A stretch of DNA of 64,000 nt from Mycobacterium sp. Aquia_216 (GTDB lineage Bacteria; Actinomycetota; Actinomycetes; Mycobacteriales; Mycobacteriaceae): NCBI RefSeq assembly GCF_026723865.1, contig NZ_CP113529.1, forward strand, positions 5,208,001 through 5,272,000, written 5' to 3'. The first letter of the stretch is position 1. Every line of letters starts with the position of its first letter. A program made the translations under genes and the position numbers. Below are positions 36,420 to 45,647 of this stretch, in pieces. The notes under the pieces are model-generated. The model did not search any database, had not been told where the DNA came from, and worked only from the letters and a program-made list of their open reading frames with translations.

Positions 36420-37385
36420 TCATCCGCTCGCCGCCTTGGAAAGCCCACTGCCGATTGGTTTTACGACACTGCCGGGGATCCATTCGCCCGCCGAGTCCGC
36501 GATGTCGCGATCAGACCCCGACGTCACCGTGCCCGGCTCCAGCGGACTGCCGAGCGGCGCCAACCACACATCCCGCGTCTCCGGCGAAGCAGGCAGGATG
36601 CGGGCGTGATGCGTCGCGTCGTCGAGTTGTGGGTGGCCCACGCAAAATTCCACCGCGAAGCCACGCACCCGGTCCTTCAGGTACACCCCGATGGACCCCG
36701 AGGGCGCGTGCCGGAGCAAATCGTCGCGCAGTTCGACTCCCCATCGCAGCGCATTGTTTCGCGCACGCATCACGTCGTCGAGAGATTCCACCTGAATGCA
36801 AAAGTGATTGAAAGACGGTGCCTCGCTGCGCAAGAGGACCAGCGAGTGGTGATAGCGATCGGCGCAACGGAAGAATCCGGCTCGATTACCGACCCAATCG
36901 GACGCCTTGAAACCCAGCACGTCTTGGTAGAATGTCGTCGCGCGCTCCCAATCCCGGACACCCCAGGCCGCATGCAGAAATTTCTCAATTTTGACACCGT
37001 TGTTGATCGGCGCAACACCCCGTTCCACCATGCCGGTGTACACCTCGACGGTGAAGTCGCCGGGATCAACGAACCGTACCCATCGCTGTACCTTGTCCTT
37101 GCGGAGATCGCCGCCTTCGACAAAATCGATGTTCCGTTCTTTCAGCTGTGCGCAGATTTCCGTCAGCGCCGCCTCGTCCGGAACCTCATACCCGATCCTT
37201 TTGACGCCACTGCCATTTCCCTCTTCTAGGCGAATCCAGTGATGCTCGACTCCACCCGTCATGAAGGCGGTATCTCCAACCTGCTCGGTCAGGTCGAGTC
37301 TGACGAAACGAGAATAGAATTCGGCGGCTTCAACCAGATCGTTGACTCCGAGGGCGATATACCCCAGTCGGGTGACCCTTGCCAT
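36420..37385 (-). CDS. Type I extradiol (VOC-fold) ring-cleavage dioxygenase
   Basis: A 321-residue protein with two vicinal-oxygen-chelate domains (about 5-118 and 133-255). The C-terminal domain has the 2-His-1-Glu iron triad in order: H138 (FLHAAWG), H194 (FNHFCIQV) and E246 (FAVEFCVG). This is the arrangement of catechol-2,3-dioxygenase-type enzymes that open dihydroxylated rings. The C-terminal tail of about 65 residues is not conserved. A strong Shine-Dalgarno (GGGAGGGAAGG) precedes the ATG, and an exact GATATGATATC site lies 31 nt upstream. Confidence 0.85.
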   Translation of the reverse strand: MARVTRLGYIALGVNDLVEAAEFYSRFVRLDLTEQVGDTAFMTGGVEHHWIRLEEGNGSGVKRIGYEVPDEAALTEICAQLKERNIDFVEGGDLRKDKVQRWVRFVDPGDFTVEVYTGMVERGVAPINNGVKIEKFLHAAWGVRDWERATTFYQDVLGFKASDWVGNRAGFFRCADRYHHSLVLLRSEAPSFNHFCIQVESLDDVMRARNNALRWGVELRDDLLRHAPSGSIGVYLKDRVRGFAVEFCVGHPQLDDATHHARILPASPETRDVWLAPLGSPLEPGTVTSGSDRDIADSAGEWIPGSVVKPIGSGLSKAASG

Positions 37386-37415
37386 TGCCCTTCCCTCCCT
37401 GCGCCCGCGTTGTTC

Positions 37416-37426
37416 GATATGATATC
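37416..37426. promoter_or_regulatory. GATATNATATC operator, site 1
   Basis: Exact GATATGATATC, extended to the 13-bp palindrome CGATATGATATCG, upstream of the dioxygenase-aldehyde dehydrogenase unit. Confidence 0.8.
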
Positions 37427-37468
37427 GTGGCCAACTGGAGTGTCAAGCAACCCTACGACTCCTGCCGG

Positions 37469-38557
37469 TCAGAACGACGTCACAACCACGCGCGTGATTG
37501 CCGGATCTTTCATTGCCGCATAACCACTCTCGATGTCGTCGAGCGCGATCTCACGCGACACGAGATCGTCGAGATTCATCCGGCCCTGCCGGTACAGGTC
37601 CGCGTAGTAGGGAATGTCTCGCTTGAAATTCGAAGACCCCAACGTGACACCCTCAACCCGAATCTGCTTGAGAACCGACGTGATGATGCTGACGGGGACC
37701 GCGTCGGCCGGATCACCGACACCGACCAGGTAGAGGCCGCCGCCCACCGCGAGCATCCCAATTCCGTTCTGCGCCACGGCCGATGTTCCGACGAAGTCGA
37801 ACACGTGGTCCGCGCCCGCGCTCGTTAGCGCGAGCACCTCCGCAACCGGGTCCGCGGTTACCGAATTGATGACATGCGTGGCACCGAATCGGGTCGCTGC
37901 CGCCAACCGCAGCTCGTCGATGTCGACCACGATGATCTTGGACGCACCGGCGATGATTGCGCCACTGACCGCATTGAGTCCGACGCCGCCGGCGCCGATG
38001 ACTACGACGGTGTCGCCCGCACGAACGTTGGCGGTGTTGAGTACGGCGCCGGCGCCGGTGACGACACCGCACCCGAGCAAAGCGGCCTGTGGAAAGGGGA
38101 TATCGGTTCCGACGGTGACCAACTGGTTCTCGTGCACCAACGCCTGCGCGCCGAATCCGCCGAGTGCGAAGATCTGCGACACCGGTGCACCGCCGCGGGT
38201 CAGGCGTGGTGGCGCGGTGGCCGGCCGTTCGGTGGCCGTCGGATGCGGACATTGGTAGGGCCGTCCGTCCAAGCAGCGCGCGCAGGCGCCGCAGGATTGG
38301 GCCAGGCAACCGACGACATGGTCGCCGACCTGAACATGGGTGACCGCGGGCCCCACGCCGACGACCACTCCGGCGAGCTCGTGCCCGAGCACCGCCGGCA
38401 TCGGATAACCCAGATCGACGGACGCGATGGTGTGGTCGGTATGGCACAGCCCGGCCGCCTTGACGTCGATCAGGACTTCCCGCTCGATCGGTTCGGCGAT
38501 CGCGATGTCCTCGATGGCGAATCCGGACCCGGGCGAGTTGACGACGGCTGCTTTCAC
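37469..38557 (-). CDS. Zinc-dependent class III-type alcohol dehydrogenase
   Basis: A 362-residue medium-chain dehydrogenase. Catalytic zinc ligands are C38 (with H39) in GLCHTDH, and H59/E60 in GHE; C89, C92, C95 and C103 form the structural zinc lobe. The NAD site is VVIGAGGVGLNAV followed by VVDIDELRL. It resembles the mycobacterial NDMA-dependent/class III alcohol dehydrogenase group. It lies 65 nt downstream of a SnoaL-like gene on the same strand, probably one transcript, and may oxidise a side-chain alcohol. Confidence 0.88.
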   Translation of the reverse strand: MKAAVVNSPGSGFAIEDIAIAEPIEREVLIDVKAAGLCHTDHTIASVDLGYPMPAVLGHELAGVVVGVGPAVTHVQVGDHVVGCLAQSCGACARCLDGRPYQCPHPTATERPATAPPRLTRGGAPVSQIFALGGFGAQALVHENQLVTVGTDIPFPQAALLGCGVVTGAGAVLNTANVRAGDTVVVIGAGGVGLNAVSGAIIAGASKIIVVDIDELRLAAATRFGATHVINSVTADPVAEVLALTSAGADHVFDFVGTSAVAQNGIGMLAVGGGLYLVGVGDPADAVPVSIITSVLKQIRVEGVTLGSSNFKRDIPYYADLYRQGRMNLDDLVSREIALDDIESGYAAMKDPAITRVVVTSF

Positions 38558-38622
38558 GGTCTGTCCTCTTCAGTGTTGGTGATGAATTGCGGCTGTCCCT
38601 GCCGTGCATGCAACGGCGAAAC

Positions 38623-39051
38623 CTACGGTGCGGCAGCCGACAACGATGCGAGCAGCGCGGCGGTGTCGAAGTAGTAGGGCCTGATCTGCATGATCAGGCC
38701 GTACTTGACCAGAAACGTCTCGACCACCGGCAGGAACTGCGAGCTCCCGTCGGCAAGGGTGAACGGCACTTCGAGGAATGCCGCGGCACGTTCGCCGCGC
38801 ACCAGCACGTCGCCCCGGCGCACATCGTCAAGCGCGATACCGGCGCAGAGCAGGCCGAGCAGTTTGACCACGGCGTCGACTCCGACATGCTCACCGCCGT
38901 AGGGCAGGGAACCCGGCTCACTGACCGCCACGTCCGGATGCAGCACCGCCTCGACGGCGGCGAGGTCGGCCGTCAACATGCCGTCGTAGAAACCTTCGAC
39001 CGCGGCCCGCGTACGCATCTCGTCGACTTCGGGCGCCGCCGGCAACGACAT
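38623..39051 (-). CDS. SnoaL/NTF2-like protein
   Basis: A 142-residue protein of the SnoaL/ketosteroid-isomerase-like fold: an N-terminal helix pair (VEGFYDGMLTADLAAVEAVLHPDVAVSEPGSLPYGG) and a C-terminal strand (RPYYFDTAALLA). Members act as small isomerases, hydratases or cyclases, or as non-catalytic lids. The ATG at 39051 matches the usual start; a longer in-frame start at 39114 is less likely. It leads a two-gene unit with the alcohol dehydrogenase, and an operator-like site lies about 110 nt upstream. Confidence 0.75.
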   Translation of the reverse strand: MSLPAAPEVDEMRTRAAVEGFYDGMLTADLAAVEAVLHPDVAVSEPGSLPYGGEHVGVDAVVKLLGLLCAGIALDDVRRGDVLVRGERAAAFLEVPFTLADGSSQFLPVVETFLVKYGLIMQIRPYYFDTAALLASLSAAAP

Positions 39052-39158
39052 GGGTCCACCTAAACTCTCATTGGTTCGACGCAGGGCTGCGGTACAGCCC
39101 TGTCCCGTCGTCATGGGCGCCGCAATACACCTACTTCGGGGCGCATATTAATTTCTGC

Positions 39159-39169
39159 GATATCGTATC
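39159..39169. promoter_or_regulatory. GATATNATATC operator, site 2 (one mismatch)
   Basis: GATATCGTATC differs from the palindrome at one base. It precedes the SnoaL-alcohol dehydrogenase unit. Confidence 0.6.
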
Positions 39170-39277
39170 ACAGCTATGGTGAGCTGGCGGCCACGGGGAT
39201 TCGCACCCGATCTCGCCGGGCCGACGCCCGGCGACCAGGTGGACGGTGACCAGGGCCGCAGCCGGCGTTGGCGCCAA

Positions 39278-40081
39278 TCACCAAGCGCTGCGGTGGAATC
39301 CGCCGTCGACAGAGAGAAACTCGCCCGTGACATAGCCCGCCTGTTGCGAACACAGAAACACGATCACCGCGGCCATCTCCTCCGGGGTGCCGACCCGACG
39401 CACGGGAACGTTCACGGTGAGCTGGTCGATGATGCTCTCGGCCGGCACCCCCCTGGCCGCGGCCAGTTTGTCGTAGTAGGCCTGCATACGCGCGGTTCCG
39501 ATATACCCGGTGGCAATCGTGTTGATGGTGATACCGTCGCGCCCGAACTCGTTGGCCAGTGACTTGTTCAACGGAACCACCGCCGCGCGCGAGGTATTGG
39601 CCAGGATGTGCGGCAACTCGGGCGGCGGCTCCTTGGCCGCACCCGAGTTCAGTGTGACAATGCGCCCCCACCGCTGTTCACGCATGTGCGGAATAACCGC
39701 GCGCGCCAAATACACCATGCTCATCGCCATCTGGTGCAGCGCGGCACTGAAGTCGTCATTGCTGACATCGAAGAATTCACCTTGCTTCGGTCCACCGACA
39801 TTCGCGATCGCGATGTCCGGCCGCGACCCGAATGCGGTGTCGGCCGCCGCGACGGCACGCTGCACGTCGCCTTCGACTGTGAGATCAGCCGCGACGCCCA
39901 CCGCGTCGCCGCCGTCGACCCGAATCGCTTGCACCGTCGCGTCGATCGACTCCGCATGCTCGGGCAAGGCGGCCACGACCACCCGACACCCCTCTTGCGC
40001 GAAAAGCTCAGCGGTCGCGCGACCCATGCCCATACTTCCGCCTGAGACGAAGGCGACCTTGCCCGCGATGCCCAGATCCAT
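39278..40081 (-). CDS. SDR-family oxidoreductase with non-canonical active site
   Basis: A 267-residue SDR with cofactor loop VSGGSMGMGRATAELFAQEG, NVGGPKQG in place of NNAG, LNSGAA with the catalytic Ser, and the C-terminal YVTGEFLSVDGG. At the position of the catalytic Y-x3-K there is A-N-T-S-R (within HILANTSRAAV), so both Tyr and Lys are missing. This replacement is seen in a known SDR subgroup, so it is probably not a sequencing error. The ATG at 40081 opens the Rossmann fold directly. An exact operator site lies about 100 nt upstream. Confidence 0.82.
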   Translation of the reverse strand: MDLGIAGKVAFVSGGSMGMGRATAELFAQEGCRVVVAALPEHAESIDATVQAIRVDGGDAVGVAADLTVEGDVQRAVAAADTAFGSRPDIAIANVGGPKQGEFFDVSNDDFSAALHQMAMSMVYLARAVIPHMREQRWGRIVTLNSGAAKEPPPELPHILANTSRAAVVPLNKSLANEFGRDGITINTIATGYIGTARMQAYYDKLAAARGVPAESIIDQLTVNVPVRRVGTPEEMAAVIVFLCSQQAGYVTGEFLSVDGGFHRSAW

Positions 40082-40179
40082 GTTGGTGACCCTCCCGGCA
40101 TTCTGTAAGCCCAACCGCGGGCCTGTGAGTGGCGCACGCCGACGACCGACTCTTGTCGCCCGACCGCGCATGCATCTGC

Positions 40180-40190
40180 GATATGATATC
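40180..40190. promoter_or_regulatory. GATATNATATC operator, site 3
   Basis: Exact GATATGATATC between the SDR (minus) and the YbaB-like gene (plus). Its inner TATGAT lies six bases before the plus-strand ATG, so it may double as a -10 box. Confidence 0.8.
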
Positions 40191-40193
40191 ATC

Positions 40194-40472
40194 ATGCAGG
40201 AGGGTGGGATGCTCGACCCAACATCGCGAGATCCACAGCACGACGGGAATCCGCCTCACCTCATGGGAAGAGTTCAGGGAACCGCCGCCGACGGTCGGGT
40301 CACGGTGACCGTCTCGTCGACCGGCGAGCTTCTCGGTGTGCACGTAGATCCGGGCCCGTACCAGCCCGAAGATCCCCCCGGCCTAGAGAATATGGGCGAT
40401 ATGGTGGTGGAAGCGTTGATCGACGCTAAGACCAAGGCCCTGTCTTGGCCCCGTCCCAGCCGAGACTGCTAA
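40194..40472 (+). CDS. Small YbaB/EbfC-like protein, C-terminally short
   Basis: A 92-residue protein. The segment GRVQGTAADGRVTVTVSSTGELLGVHVDP fits the two-strand core of YbaB/EbfC-like nucleoid-associated proteins, and DMVVEALIDAKTKAL resembles the start of the C-terminal helix, after which the usual end is missing. The N-terminal helix is also short. It may be a truncated relic or a specialised small form. Its ATG lies directly after operator site 3, suggesting a leaderless, regulated transcript. Its stop overlaps the convergent IclR gene. Confidence 0.5.
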   Translation: MQEGGMLDPTSRDPQHDGNPPHLMGRVQGTAADGRVTVTVSSTGELLGVHVDPGPYQPEDPPGLENMGDMVVEALIDAKTKALSWPRPSRDC

Positions 40473-41233
40473 CGGCTACCGGGACCGGCGGACAAGGCGC
40501 GAGACACACCGAGTGCCGCCATACGCGTCGCCGTAGTCAGTGCAGTACTCGAAAAACGCTGCGGGCGACCGGTGGTCGAGATCGCCGCGACGGCGTGACC
40601 GGAAGTACTGAGTATCGGTACCGCAACACATGCGACACCGACCGAGGACTCTTCACGCTCCACTGCGAACCCACGGGCCCGCGCCCGGTTCAGGTCCTGG
40701 CGCAGGATTCCCGGCGCCACAATCGTTCGTGACGTGAGGCGGATCAGCCCGGCGTCGATCACCGCGTCCGTCACCGACCGCGGACTGAACGCGAGTAGCG
40801 CCTTGCCAACTCCCGTGCAATGCAACGGCATTCGCCCACCGATCCGCGAGGCCACGGGCGGGCCGTCGGGTCGCGTGAACTTCTGTAGATACACGCCTTC
40901 GATACCGTCGATCACAGCCAAGTGCACCGTCGAGGCCGTCGCCTGGTATAAATCCGACAGGTACGGCGCGGCGACGTCGACGATATTGCGTTGAGCGACA
41001 AGCTGACCGAGCTCGAACAGGCGAATGCCGAGCCTCAAGCGAGGCCCAGAGCGCTCCAACAACCCCCATTGCACCAATTCGCCGACCAATCGGTGTGCGG
41101 TGCCCTTCGGAATGCCGCTGGCACGACACAACTGCGCCAGCGTCATACTCTCGCCGGTGCGAAACGCGAGGAGAAGCGTGATCGAGCGCCCGAGCATCGA
41201 CAGCCCCGCGGTGTTCCGTTCTTCGGAACGCAT
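40469..41233 (-). CDS. IclR-family transcriptional regulator
   Basis: A 254-residue regulator with an N-terminal winged helix (about 10-70; [24 protein letters not shown]) and a C-terminal IclR effector domain (about 80-245; [14 protein letters not shown] and [18 protein letters not shown]). IclR proteins commonly control aromatic and beta-ketoadipate catabolism. It is divergent from the acylating aldehyde dehydrogenase-aldolase operon with an operator-like site between them. It is a candidate regulator of this locus, alongside the GntR protein at 52.6 kb. Confidence 0.88.
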   Translation of the reverse strand: MRSEERNTAGLSMLGRSITLLLAFRTGESMTLAQLCRASGIPKGTAHRLVGELVQWGLLERSGPRLRLGIRLFELGQLVAQRNIVDVAAPYLSDLYQATASTVHLAVIDGIEGVYLQKFTRPDGPPVASRIGGRMPLHCTGVGKALLAFSPRSVTDAVIDAGLIRLTSRTIVAPGILRQDLNRARARGFAVEREESSVGVACVAVPILSTSGHAVAAISTTGRPQRFSSTALTTATRMAALGVSRALSAGPGSR

Positions 41234-41249
41234 TGCTTGAGGTTGTCAC

Positions 41250-41260
41250 GATATGATGTC
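41250..41260. promoter_or_regulatory. GATATNATATC operator, site 4 (one mismatch)
   Basis: GATATGATGTC, one base off, in the 39-nt gap between iclR (minus) and the acetaldehyde dehydrogenase gene (plus). Confidence 0.6.
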
Positions 41261-41272
41261 ACGGTCAACTTC

Positions 41273-42184
41273 ATGACCGCCGCACCCCGCCCTGTCACCG
41301 CCGCGATCGTCGGTCCGGGCAATATCGGAACCGACCTCCTGGCCAAGCTTCGGCGCACCCCCGCGATCGATGTCCGCTATATGGTCGGCGTTGTCGAATC
41401 CGACGGTCTTGCGCGGGCCCGCGCGGCAGGCGTCGAGTCCTCCGCGCAGGGCATCGACTGGTTGCTCCGCCGGGATCCCCTACCGGAGATTGTGTTTGAG
41501 GCGACGTCGGCCAATGCCCATCTGGCGAACGCGCCGCGGTACGCCGAGTGCGGCATTCAGGCCGTGGATCTGACGCCGGCGCATATCGGGCCGATGGTAT
41601 GCCCGCCGGTGAACTTGCGCGACCACATTTCGGCTCCGAACATCTCCATGATCACCTGCGGTGGACAGGCCACCATCCCCATCGTCGCCGCCGTTTCCCG
41701 TGTCCACGAGGTTCCCTACGCCGAGATCGTGGCGTCGGTGTCATCACGGTCTGCCGGACCGGGAACCCGAGCCAATATCGACGAATTCACCGAGATCACC
41801 AGCCAAGCCGTGGTCAGCGTCGGAGGTGCCAAACGCGGCAAGGCGATCATCATCCTCAATCCGGTGGAGCCGCCAATGATCATGCGCGACACAGTTTTCT
41901 GTGCGATCCCGGGCGACGCCGATCGAGTGGCGATCACGGCGTCCGTGCTCACCATGGTCAGCGAAGTCCAGCAGTATGTGCCGGGCTACACGCTGCGGTC
42001 GGAGCCACAGTTCGACGATCCGCAACCGGGGTGGTCCGGCAACGCCCGCGTCGCCGTCTTCCTGGAAGTCGAAGGTAACGGCGACTATCTGCCGCCCTAC
42101 GCCGGGAATCTCGACATCATGACCGCCGCGGCCAGCCGGGTCGGCTACCTGATGGCCGCCGCCAAACAAGGGGTGCCCGCATGA
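41273..42184 (+). CDS. Acetaldehyde dehydrogenase (acylating)
   Basis: A 303-residue BphJ/MhpF/HsaG-type enzyme that converts acetaldehyde or propionaldehyde, NAD+ and CoA to the acyl-CoA. The NAD fold starts [14 protein letters not shown], and the nucleophile is Cys129 in [11 protein letters not shown]. It forms a channelling complex with the 4-hydroxy-2-oxoacid aldolase, whose gene overlaps its stop (ATGA). The ATG at 41273 gives the family length. This is the last step of meta-cleavage pathways. Confidence 0.93.
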   Translation: MTAAPRPVTAAIVGPGNIGTDLLAKLRRTPAIDVRYMVGVVESDGLARARAAGVESSAQGIDWLLRRDPLPEIVFEATSANAHLANAPRYAECGIQAVDLTPAHIGPMVCPPVNLRDHISAPNISMITCGGQATIPIVAAVSRVHEVPYAEIVASVSSRSAGPGTRANIDEFTEITSQAVVSVGGAKRGKAIIILNPVEPPMIMRDTVFCAIPGDADRVAITASVLTMVSEVQQYVPGYTLRSEPQFDDPQPGWSGNARVAVFLEVEGNGDYLPPYAGNLDIMTAAASRVGYLMAAAKQGVPA

Positions 42185-43215
42185 GCCGTCCCGAGATCGT
42201 CCACGACATCCGACTCACGGACACCACGCTGCGCGACGGCAGTCATGCGATGGCACACCAGTTCACGGTCGATCAGGTCGTCGCCACCGTGCGCGCACTC
42301 GACACGGCCGGCGTCGAGGTCATCGAAGTCGCCCACGGGGACGGGCTGGGCGGGTCATCGTTCAACTATGGCTTCTCCCACACCGATGAATTCGAGCTCA
42401 TCGCCTACGCGCGCGAGACCGCAAGCCGCGCAAGGATCGCCGTGCTCCTGGTACCCGGGATCGGGACCGTCAACGATCTGCGGCGCGCCCGAGACGCGGG
42501 CGCCGACATCGTACGTATCGCCACCCATTGCACCGAGGCCGACGTGTCGATCCAACATTTCACCGTTGCCCGCAAGCTCGGCATGGAAACCGTGGGATTC
42601 CTCATGATGGCGCATCGCACGACGCCCGAGCGGCTGGCCACGCAGGCCCGCATCATGGTCGACGCGGGGTGCCAATGCCCGTATGTGACCGATTCGGCCG
42701 GGGCACTACTTATGGACGAGGCCAAGGCGCGTTTCGAGGCATTGATCGACGCGGTCGGCGACCAAGCGTGGGTCGGCTACCACGGACACCAGAATCTCGC
42801 ACTGGGCGTGGCCAATTCGGTACTAGCCGTGCAAGCCGGCGTCAAACAGATCGACGGCTCGTTGTGCGCGCTGGGAGCGGGTTCCGGGAACTCCCCGACC
42901 GAGGTGCTCGCCGCCGTGTTCGATCGCATGGGCATCGATTCGGGCGTCGATGTTCCCGCCCTGCTCGACGCGGCCGAGGAGGTCGTGCGGCCCTATCTCC
43001 ATCGCTGGCCGAAAATGGACCGCAATGCCATCGTCCAGGGTTGGGCCGGCGTCTACTCCAGTTTTCTGCTGCACGCCGAGCGCGCGGCCGAACGTTATCA
43101 CGTTCCGGCGCAAGGTATTCTGCGTCGGTGCGGCGAGTTGGGCTTGGTCGGCGGCCAGGAAGACATGATCATCGACCTTGCCATCCAGATGTCCTGTGCG
43201 CCCGCCGCGGTTTAG
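42181..43215 (+). CDS. 4-hydroxy-2-oxovalerate (4-hydroxy-2-oxoacid) aldolase
   Basis: A 344-residue BphI/DmpG/HsaF-type class II aldolase. The TIM barrel has [12 protein letters not shown] with catalytic Arg18, metal ligand Asp19 and His22, and the metal ligands His201 and His203 in GYHGHQN. The C-terminal communication domain (about 285-340) contacts the aldehyde dehydrogenase. It cleaves 4-hydroxy-2-oxoacids to pyruvate plus an aldehyde that is passed to its partner. Four-base overlap ensures stoichiometric expression. Confidence 0.93.
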   Translation: MSRPEIVHDIRLTDTTLRDGSHAMAHQFTVDQVVATVRALDTAGVEVIEVAHGDGLGGSSFNYGFSHTDEFELIAYARETASRARIAVLLVPGIGTVNDLRRARDAGADIVRIATHCTEADVSIQHFTVARKLGMETVGFLMMAHRTTPERLATQARIMVDAGCQCPYVTDSAGALLMDEAKARFEALIDAVGDQAWVGYHGHQNLALGVANSVLAVQAGVKQIDGSLCALGAGSGNSPTEVLAAVFDRMGIDSGVDVPALLDAAEEVVRPYLHRWPKMDRNAIVQGWAGVYSSFLLHAERAAERYHVPAQGILRRCGELGLVGGQEDMIIDLAIQMSCAPAAV

Positions 43216-43243
43216 GACCGTTCCCCTCTCGCCGTTCGTGCCA

Positions 43244-44386
43244 CTACACCTCGGCCAGGGCTTGGGTGCGGCCGAGGGCATTGGTCCAGTGCGGCCCCAC
43301 CGGCGCCGGGCCCAGGATCCCCGGTTCTGACTCACACGTCCGGGGGATCGCTTGCACGAGTGGGATCCCTATCGCGTAGTTCCCCGCGGACGTCGGGTCA
43401 CCGTCGTAGTAGGCCGTTCCCGCGTCCATACTTGCGTTGACTTCCAGAAGCATACGCACCGACGGTCTGCCCTCGATCGTGACGAGCCAGTGGTGCTCGA
43501 CGTCGGAATGCTCGGGTTGCATGGATTTGCCGACGAACCAGGTGTTCTCGTACAACAAGAAGGGCGCGCCGGCGACTGTCACCGTCCAGCGGTGAGTGAC
43601 CGATCCCACCGCGCCGGCGGGCACCGTGTAACTGTCGGCCTGGATCTCGCCGTCAGCGAGGCGCTGAAACTGACTGTGCTCGATGCGGTCAATCTCGACG
43701 CCGAGAGCGTCGCAGATCAGTCCGATGGACTGCTCCAGGTATAGCTGCGCCAACTGCGCCGCCGCGCTGACGTTCTGCGATTCATCGGCCGGCAGCCCTA
43801 TCCCGAGGAGATGCGCGAGCTCTCCCGACAGTGGAGTGATGTCGTAGAACTCCTCGATTTTGAGATGTTGAATGTCGTGGCTGAATCCTGTCAGGAGCAC
43901 GCCGAGACGCTCGCCGATGTAGCCCGGGTTGATCCCGGTGGCGTGCAGGCTGGTGCCGCCGCGCCGGCATGCGGCCGCCAGTCGCTCCACCGCTTCGGGC
44001 GGCCGCGAGCCGGCACGGAAGTACGCGAGCGAGGTGACCACGTTCTTGCCGGATTCGAGCAAGCGCACCAGCGCGTCGTCGGATCGCCAGTCGCCGAAAT
44101 CACGCGCGCAGTACAAGACGCAATCGGCGTCGAGGTCGGCGATCTCGTCATCGTCGGCGGTAGTCGTGATCCCCACGGGCGAAAGCCCCACCAGGGTGCC
44201 GACGTCGATTCCCGCCTTGTCGAGGGTATAAACTTGCACGCCGACAACGTCAATCCACGGCAGGCGCAAGGCCTCTCGCAACACCGCGGCACCGACTCCT
44301 CCGGTGCCACAAACGATCGTGCGATACGGACGTGCCTGCCGGCGCGGTTGATAGTCCGGCTCGACACTCATGGATTCGGCGGGCAT
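43244..44386 (-). CDS. DapB-like NAD(P)H-dependent dehydrogenase of unknown substrate
   Basis: A 380-residue protein of the dihydrodipicolinate-reductase-like/diaminopentanoate-dehydrogenase-like group common in mycobacteria: TIVCGTGGVGAAVLREAL (NAD fold), CVLYCARDFGD, ESGKNVVTSLAYF and ATGINPGYIGERL. Members near degradation clusters are usually unassigned. I chose the ATG at 44386 because AAAGGAG lies about 10 nt before it. It is a single gene with an exact operator site about 92 nt upstream, so it belongs to the regulon although its step is unclear. Confidence 0.7.
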   Translation of the reverse strand: MPAESMSVEPDYQPRRQARPYRTIVCGTGGVGAAVLREALRLPWIDVVGVQVYTLDKAGIDVGTLVGLSPVGITTTADDDEIADLDADCVLYCARDFGDWRSDDALVRLLESGKNVVTSLAYFRAGSRPPEAVERLAAACRRGGTSLHATGINPGYIGERLGVLLTGFSHDIQHLKIEEFYDITPLSGELAHLLGIGLPADESQNVSAAAQLAQLYLEQSIGLICDALGVEIDRIEHSQFQRLADGEIQADSYTVPAGAVGSVTHRWTVTVAGAPFLLYENTWFVGKSMQPEHSDVEHHWLVTIEGRPSVRMLLEVNASMDAGTAYYDGDPTSAGNYAIGIPLVQAIPRTCESEPGILGPAPVGPHWTNALGRTQALAEV

Positions 44387-44477
44387 AGTTGGCACACTCC
44401 TTTGTGGCGGCGCAGACGTGAATCATGCCGTGTTCGCCCCGGCGTGAATTCGTCCATCGGGCGCAACGACGACAGTT

Positions 44478-44488
44478 GATATCATATC
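44478..44488. promoter_or_regulatory. GATATNATATC operator, site 5
   Basis: Exact GATATCATATC upstream of the DapB-like gene. Confidence 0.8.
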
Positions 44489-44592
44489 GCCGTTTTCGCG
44501 GAGGAAGCAACGGTCATCGCCATCAGCGCTACGGCGAGCCGGGATGCTCGAGAGTTCGATTGTGCTCCTTGGCCTTTAAGCATCCCCCGACA

Positions 44593-45591
44593 TCACAGGT
44601 CGATGATTAGCCGATCCGAGAGGGAGCGGCTGACGCACAGCATCATCACGTCGTTGCCGGCGCGTTCCTCATCGCTGAGAACGTCATCGCGATGGTCGAT
44701 GTCGCCGCCGATCACGGAGACCTCACATGATCCGCAGGTGCCCTCCTGGCACGAGTAGGGATGATTGCGGACGACCTGGCGCACGACGTCGAGCGCATTC
44801 TCGTCCGGTGCGACCGTCAAAACCACACCGCGACGGCTGAGTTCGATCTCGAACGAACGCTCACCGCGCGACGGTGTGACCACCTTGCCCGAGGGGGCGA
44901 ATCGCTCGGTGTGTAACGTCACCGAGGGGTTGGCCGCGCACAGTTCCTCGACACGGGAGAGCATCGGCTCGGGTCCGCAGCAGTAGACCGCGGTGCCCGG
45001 CGGTTGCGCGGCGATCAACGCCGAAAAGTCAGGTATGCCATCGACATCGTCGGTCAACAACGTCACCCGGTCAGGCTGGCCGGACAGCTCCTCGGCGAAC
45101 ACCATTGCCTCAGCCGTCCTGGCGCCATAGACCATCGTCCAGGTGGCGCCACGCATTTGCAGCTCGCGCGCTATCGCGATGATCGGCGTGACGCCGATGC
45201 CACCCGCCAGCAGGAGGTACGACGGCGCGTCAGCCAGCCTGAAGTGGTTGATCGGGCCCCGCACCCGAAGCGTGGTTCCCACCAGGTCGGTATTGTGGAT
45301 CTCCAGCGACCCGCCCCGGCCGTCGTCGACGCGAAGCACCGCAACCGTATACGAGTACGCATCGCCAGGATCGCCGCAGAGCGAATACTGCCGACTCAGC
45401 CCGGACGGCAATGACAGGTCCAGGTGCGCACCGGGCTCCCACGCCGGCAACGCCGCGCCGCCCGGTTCCACAAACGTCAGCAAGAGAACCTTGTCGGCGA
45501 CGCGCTCAACCCGCTCAACCCGCAGCGTCCTGGTGTCCCCGACGGTGTCGATTGATTCGCCGTCACCGGCGACCACAGGTTGCACGTTCAC
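44593..45591 (-). CDS. Oxygenase reductase with plant-type [2Fe-2S] domain (phthalate dioxygenase reductase family)
   Basis: A 332-residue electron-transfer protein: a flavin domain with RQYS (67-70), a nucleotide domain with LLAGGIGVTPI and CCGPEPML, and a C-terminal ferredoxin domain with cysteines 281, 286, 289 and 319. It passes electrons from NAD(P)H through flavin and iron-sulfur cluster to a Rieske oxygenase. It lies 56 nt downstream of the Rieske gene on the same strand, so the two are natural partners; it may also serve a P450. Confidence 0.9.
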   Translation of the reverse strand: MNVQPVVAGDGESIDTVGDTRTLRVERVERVADKVLLLTFVEPGGAALPAWEPGAHLDLSLPSGLSRQYSLCGDPGDAYSYTVAVLRVDDGRGGSLEIHNTDLVGTTLRVRGPINHFRLADAPSYLLLAGGIGVTPIIAIARELQMRGATWTMVYGARTAEAMVFAEELSGQPDRVTLLTDDVDGIPDFSALIAAQPPGTAVYCCGPEPMLSRVEELCAANPSVTLHTERFAPSGKVVTPSRGERSFEIELSRRGVVLTVAPDENALDVVRQVVRNHPYSCQEGTCGSCEVSVIGGDIDHRDDVLSDEERAGNDVMMLCVSRSLSDRLIIDL

Positions 45592-45647
45592 GTCCTCTTT
45601 CTCGATCGCGGCCCGACTGCCCTACCGGGCATCGCTGGAATACGTTG

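Noticed and set aside
39190..39215. Sequence on the minus strand (GGGTGCGAATCCC) resembling a tRNA T-arm, a possible attachment site.
   Set aside because: The T-loop has G for the invariant T55, one T-stem pair does not form, and no D-arm, anticodon arm or acceptor partner is found within 80 nt.
41743..42169. Minus-strand frame opposite the acetaldehyde dehydrogenase.
   Set aside because: Overlaps a fully conserved enzyme and shows no protein-like features.
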